Shown piece after piece: positions 22,667 through 23,254 of a stretch of 23,254 bases of DNA (positions within the stretch are counted from its first letter, which is position 1; the number at the start of each line of letters is the position of its first letter). Below the pieces are notes generated by a model. That model was not told the origin of the DNA and searched no databases. It saw only the letters and a list, made by a program, of their open reading frames with translations. Origin of the DNA: Campylobacteraceae bacterium (GTDB taxonomy: Bacteria; Campylobacterota; Campylobacteria; Campylobacterales; UBA6016); contig JAEMQC010000055.1 of NCBI GenBank assembly GCA_022758985.1, positions 1 through 23,254 on the forward strand, in the 5' to 3' direction. The translations under genes were made by a program, and so were the position numbers.

Positions 22667-22915
22667 ATGATAACGGTAGGAATAGGTGAGATTCAAAAGA
22701 ACATATCTATTTTGAGCAAGCTAACAGATGTGCTTGAGATAGTGGATAAGCGCAAAAACCAAAAGATAGCTGTCGTATATCCAATCAAAAGGCGCTCAGT
22801 CATAGAGAGTCTAGCTGGAAAATACAAGGGCAAAGTGCTGCCTATTGCCGACCTAGACGCCGCCAAAGAGTCTGCAATGCTAGAAGCCATGAGGGCAAAA
22901 TATGTATCTCATTGA
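22667..22915 (+). CDS. Phd/YefM-like antitoxin
   Basis: An 82-residue protein with the layout of type II antitoxins. The N-terminal part (about 1-45) has the Phd/YefM-like pattern of two helices and strands (GEIQKNISILSKLTDVLEIV, then QKIAVVYPI) that binds DNA. The C-terminal part (about 46-82) is a charged helical tail that would wrap the toxin. AAGG lies eight bases before the ATG. It overlaps the PIN-domain gene by 14 bases, typical for coupled antitoxin-toxin pairs. The Phd/YefM subfamily is inferred from pattern only. Confidence 0.8.
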   Translation: MITVGIGEIQKNISILSKLTDVLEIVDKRKNQKIAVVYPIKRRSVIESLAGKYKGKVLPIADLDAAKESAMLEAMRAKYVSH

Positions 22916-23254
22916 CGCAAATATCATCGTCAGGTTTTTGACGGCAGACCACGAAGAGCATTTCCAAAAAGCAAAGGAGATACTGCTAAAAGTAGAATCA
23001 AGAGAGATAGAGGCAAAGATACTAGATGGCGTGCTTGCCGAGATTTATTTTGTGCTTCTCAAAGTGTACGGACTGCCAAAGCAGAGCATCATAGGCGACC
23101 TCAAAACGGTGCTAAGTCTTGATGGCATAGTGGGCGATAACAAAATCATACTTTTTGAGGCGCTCAACATACTAGAGCGCAAAAATATCGACTTCATAGA
23201 TGCCCTCATCTGTGCCAAAGCAAAGCTTCAAAATTATGACATACTGAGTTTTGA
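22902..23254 (+). CDS. PIN-domain ribonuclease toxin (VapC-like), 3' end outside window
   Basis: The first 117 codons of a PIN-domain protein are present; the frame is open to the window end. It begins MYLIDANIIVRFLTADHEEH, with the first catalytic Asp at residue 5. Glu47 in GVLAEIYFVL and Asp97/Asp100 in NIDFIDALICAKAKLQ fit the acidic metal-binding residues. The visible end, ILSF plus the first two bases (GA) of the next codon, fits the SFD motif that supplies a last Asp. VapC-type toxins cleave tRNA or rRNA (family knowledge); the target here is unknown. ATG 22902 lies inside the antitoxin gene, so translation is probably coupled. Confidence 0.85.
   Translation, partial: MYLIDANIIVRFLTADHEEHFQKAKEILLKVESREIEAKILDGVLAEIYFVLLKVYGLPKQSIIGDLKTVLSLDGIVGDNKIILFEALNILERKNIDFIDALICAKAKLQNYDILSF

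Overview
The window looks like a chromosomal segment of a Campylobacterota (epsilonproteobacterial) genome. I infer this from moderate-to-low GC, A/T-rich -10 boxes without clear -35 boxes, very tight gene packing, and gene clusters I recall from Campylobacter, Helicobacter and Sulfurimonas relatives: lon-bamD/proC, rplI-hslV-hslU-era, and trpD-tsaE-lptB-rpoN. The genus cannot be fixed from sequence reading alone. Coding density is very high: no gene-free stretch exceeds about 130 bases, and I see no rRNA, tRNA, CRISPR array or insertion sequence.

Left block (1-10835, minus strand, read right to left). bamD is followed by lon, rplI, hslV, hslU, era, then a type IV pilus / type II secretion-like set: a GspL/MshI-like bitopic protein, a GspM/PilO-like protein, a PilP/MshK-like periplasmic protein, an MshL-type secretin, and an AAA ATPase cut by the window edge. 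From lon to the ATPase every junction overlaps or is separated by at most 3 bases. The block therefore reads as one transcript joining protein quality control, ribosome assembly and envelope-spanning pilus assembly.

Middle block (10836-15642). Divergent proC and then murA run on the plus strand. They meet rarA, which runs the other way behind a gene that fuses a ferredoxin-thioredoxin-reductase-like three-CxC domain to a rhodanese domain. murA and rarA share a hairpin that contains both stop codons. A YgjP-type zinc metallopeptidase gene diverges from the fusion gene.

Right block (15643-22552, plus strand). An S4 RNA-binding protein, trpD, tsaE, lptB, rpoN, a TrmN6-like methyltransferase, a YkgJ-type cysteine-cluster protein, a TPR lipoprotein and trpC form a nearly gapless operon. 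It mixes tryptophan synthesis, tRNA modification, LPS export and the sigma-54 factor.

Right edge (22553-23254). A Phd/YefM-like antitoxin and a PIN-domain toxin (cut by the window end) overlap by 14 bases behind an A/T-rich palindromic leader.

Most of the window is core housekeeping. I did not find a convincing undescribed multi-gene system. The items most worth a second look are the FTR-like/rhodanese fusion and its in-frame junction with TTG-started rarA, the unassigned TPR lipoprotein, the housekeeping-to-pilus operon, the shared terminator, and the edge toxin-antitoxin pair. All domain calls come from reading motifs by eye; no database search was run.
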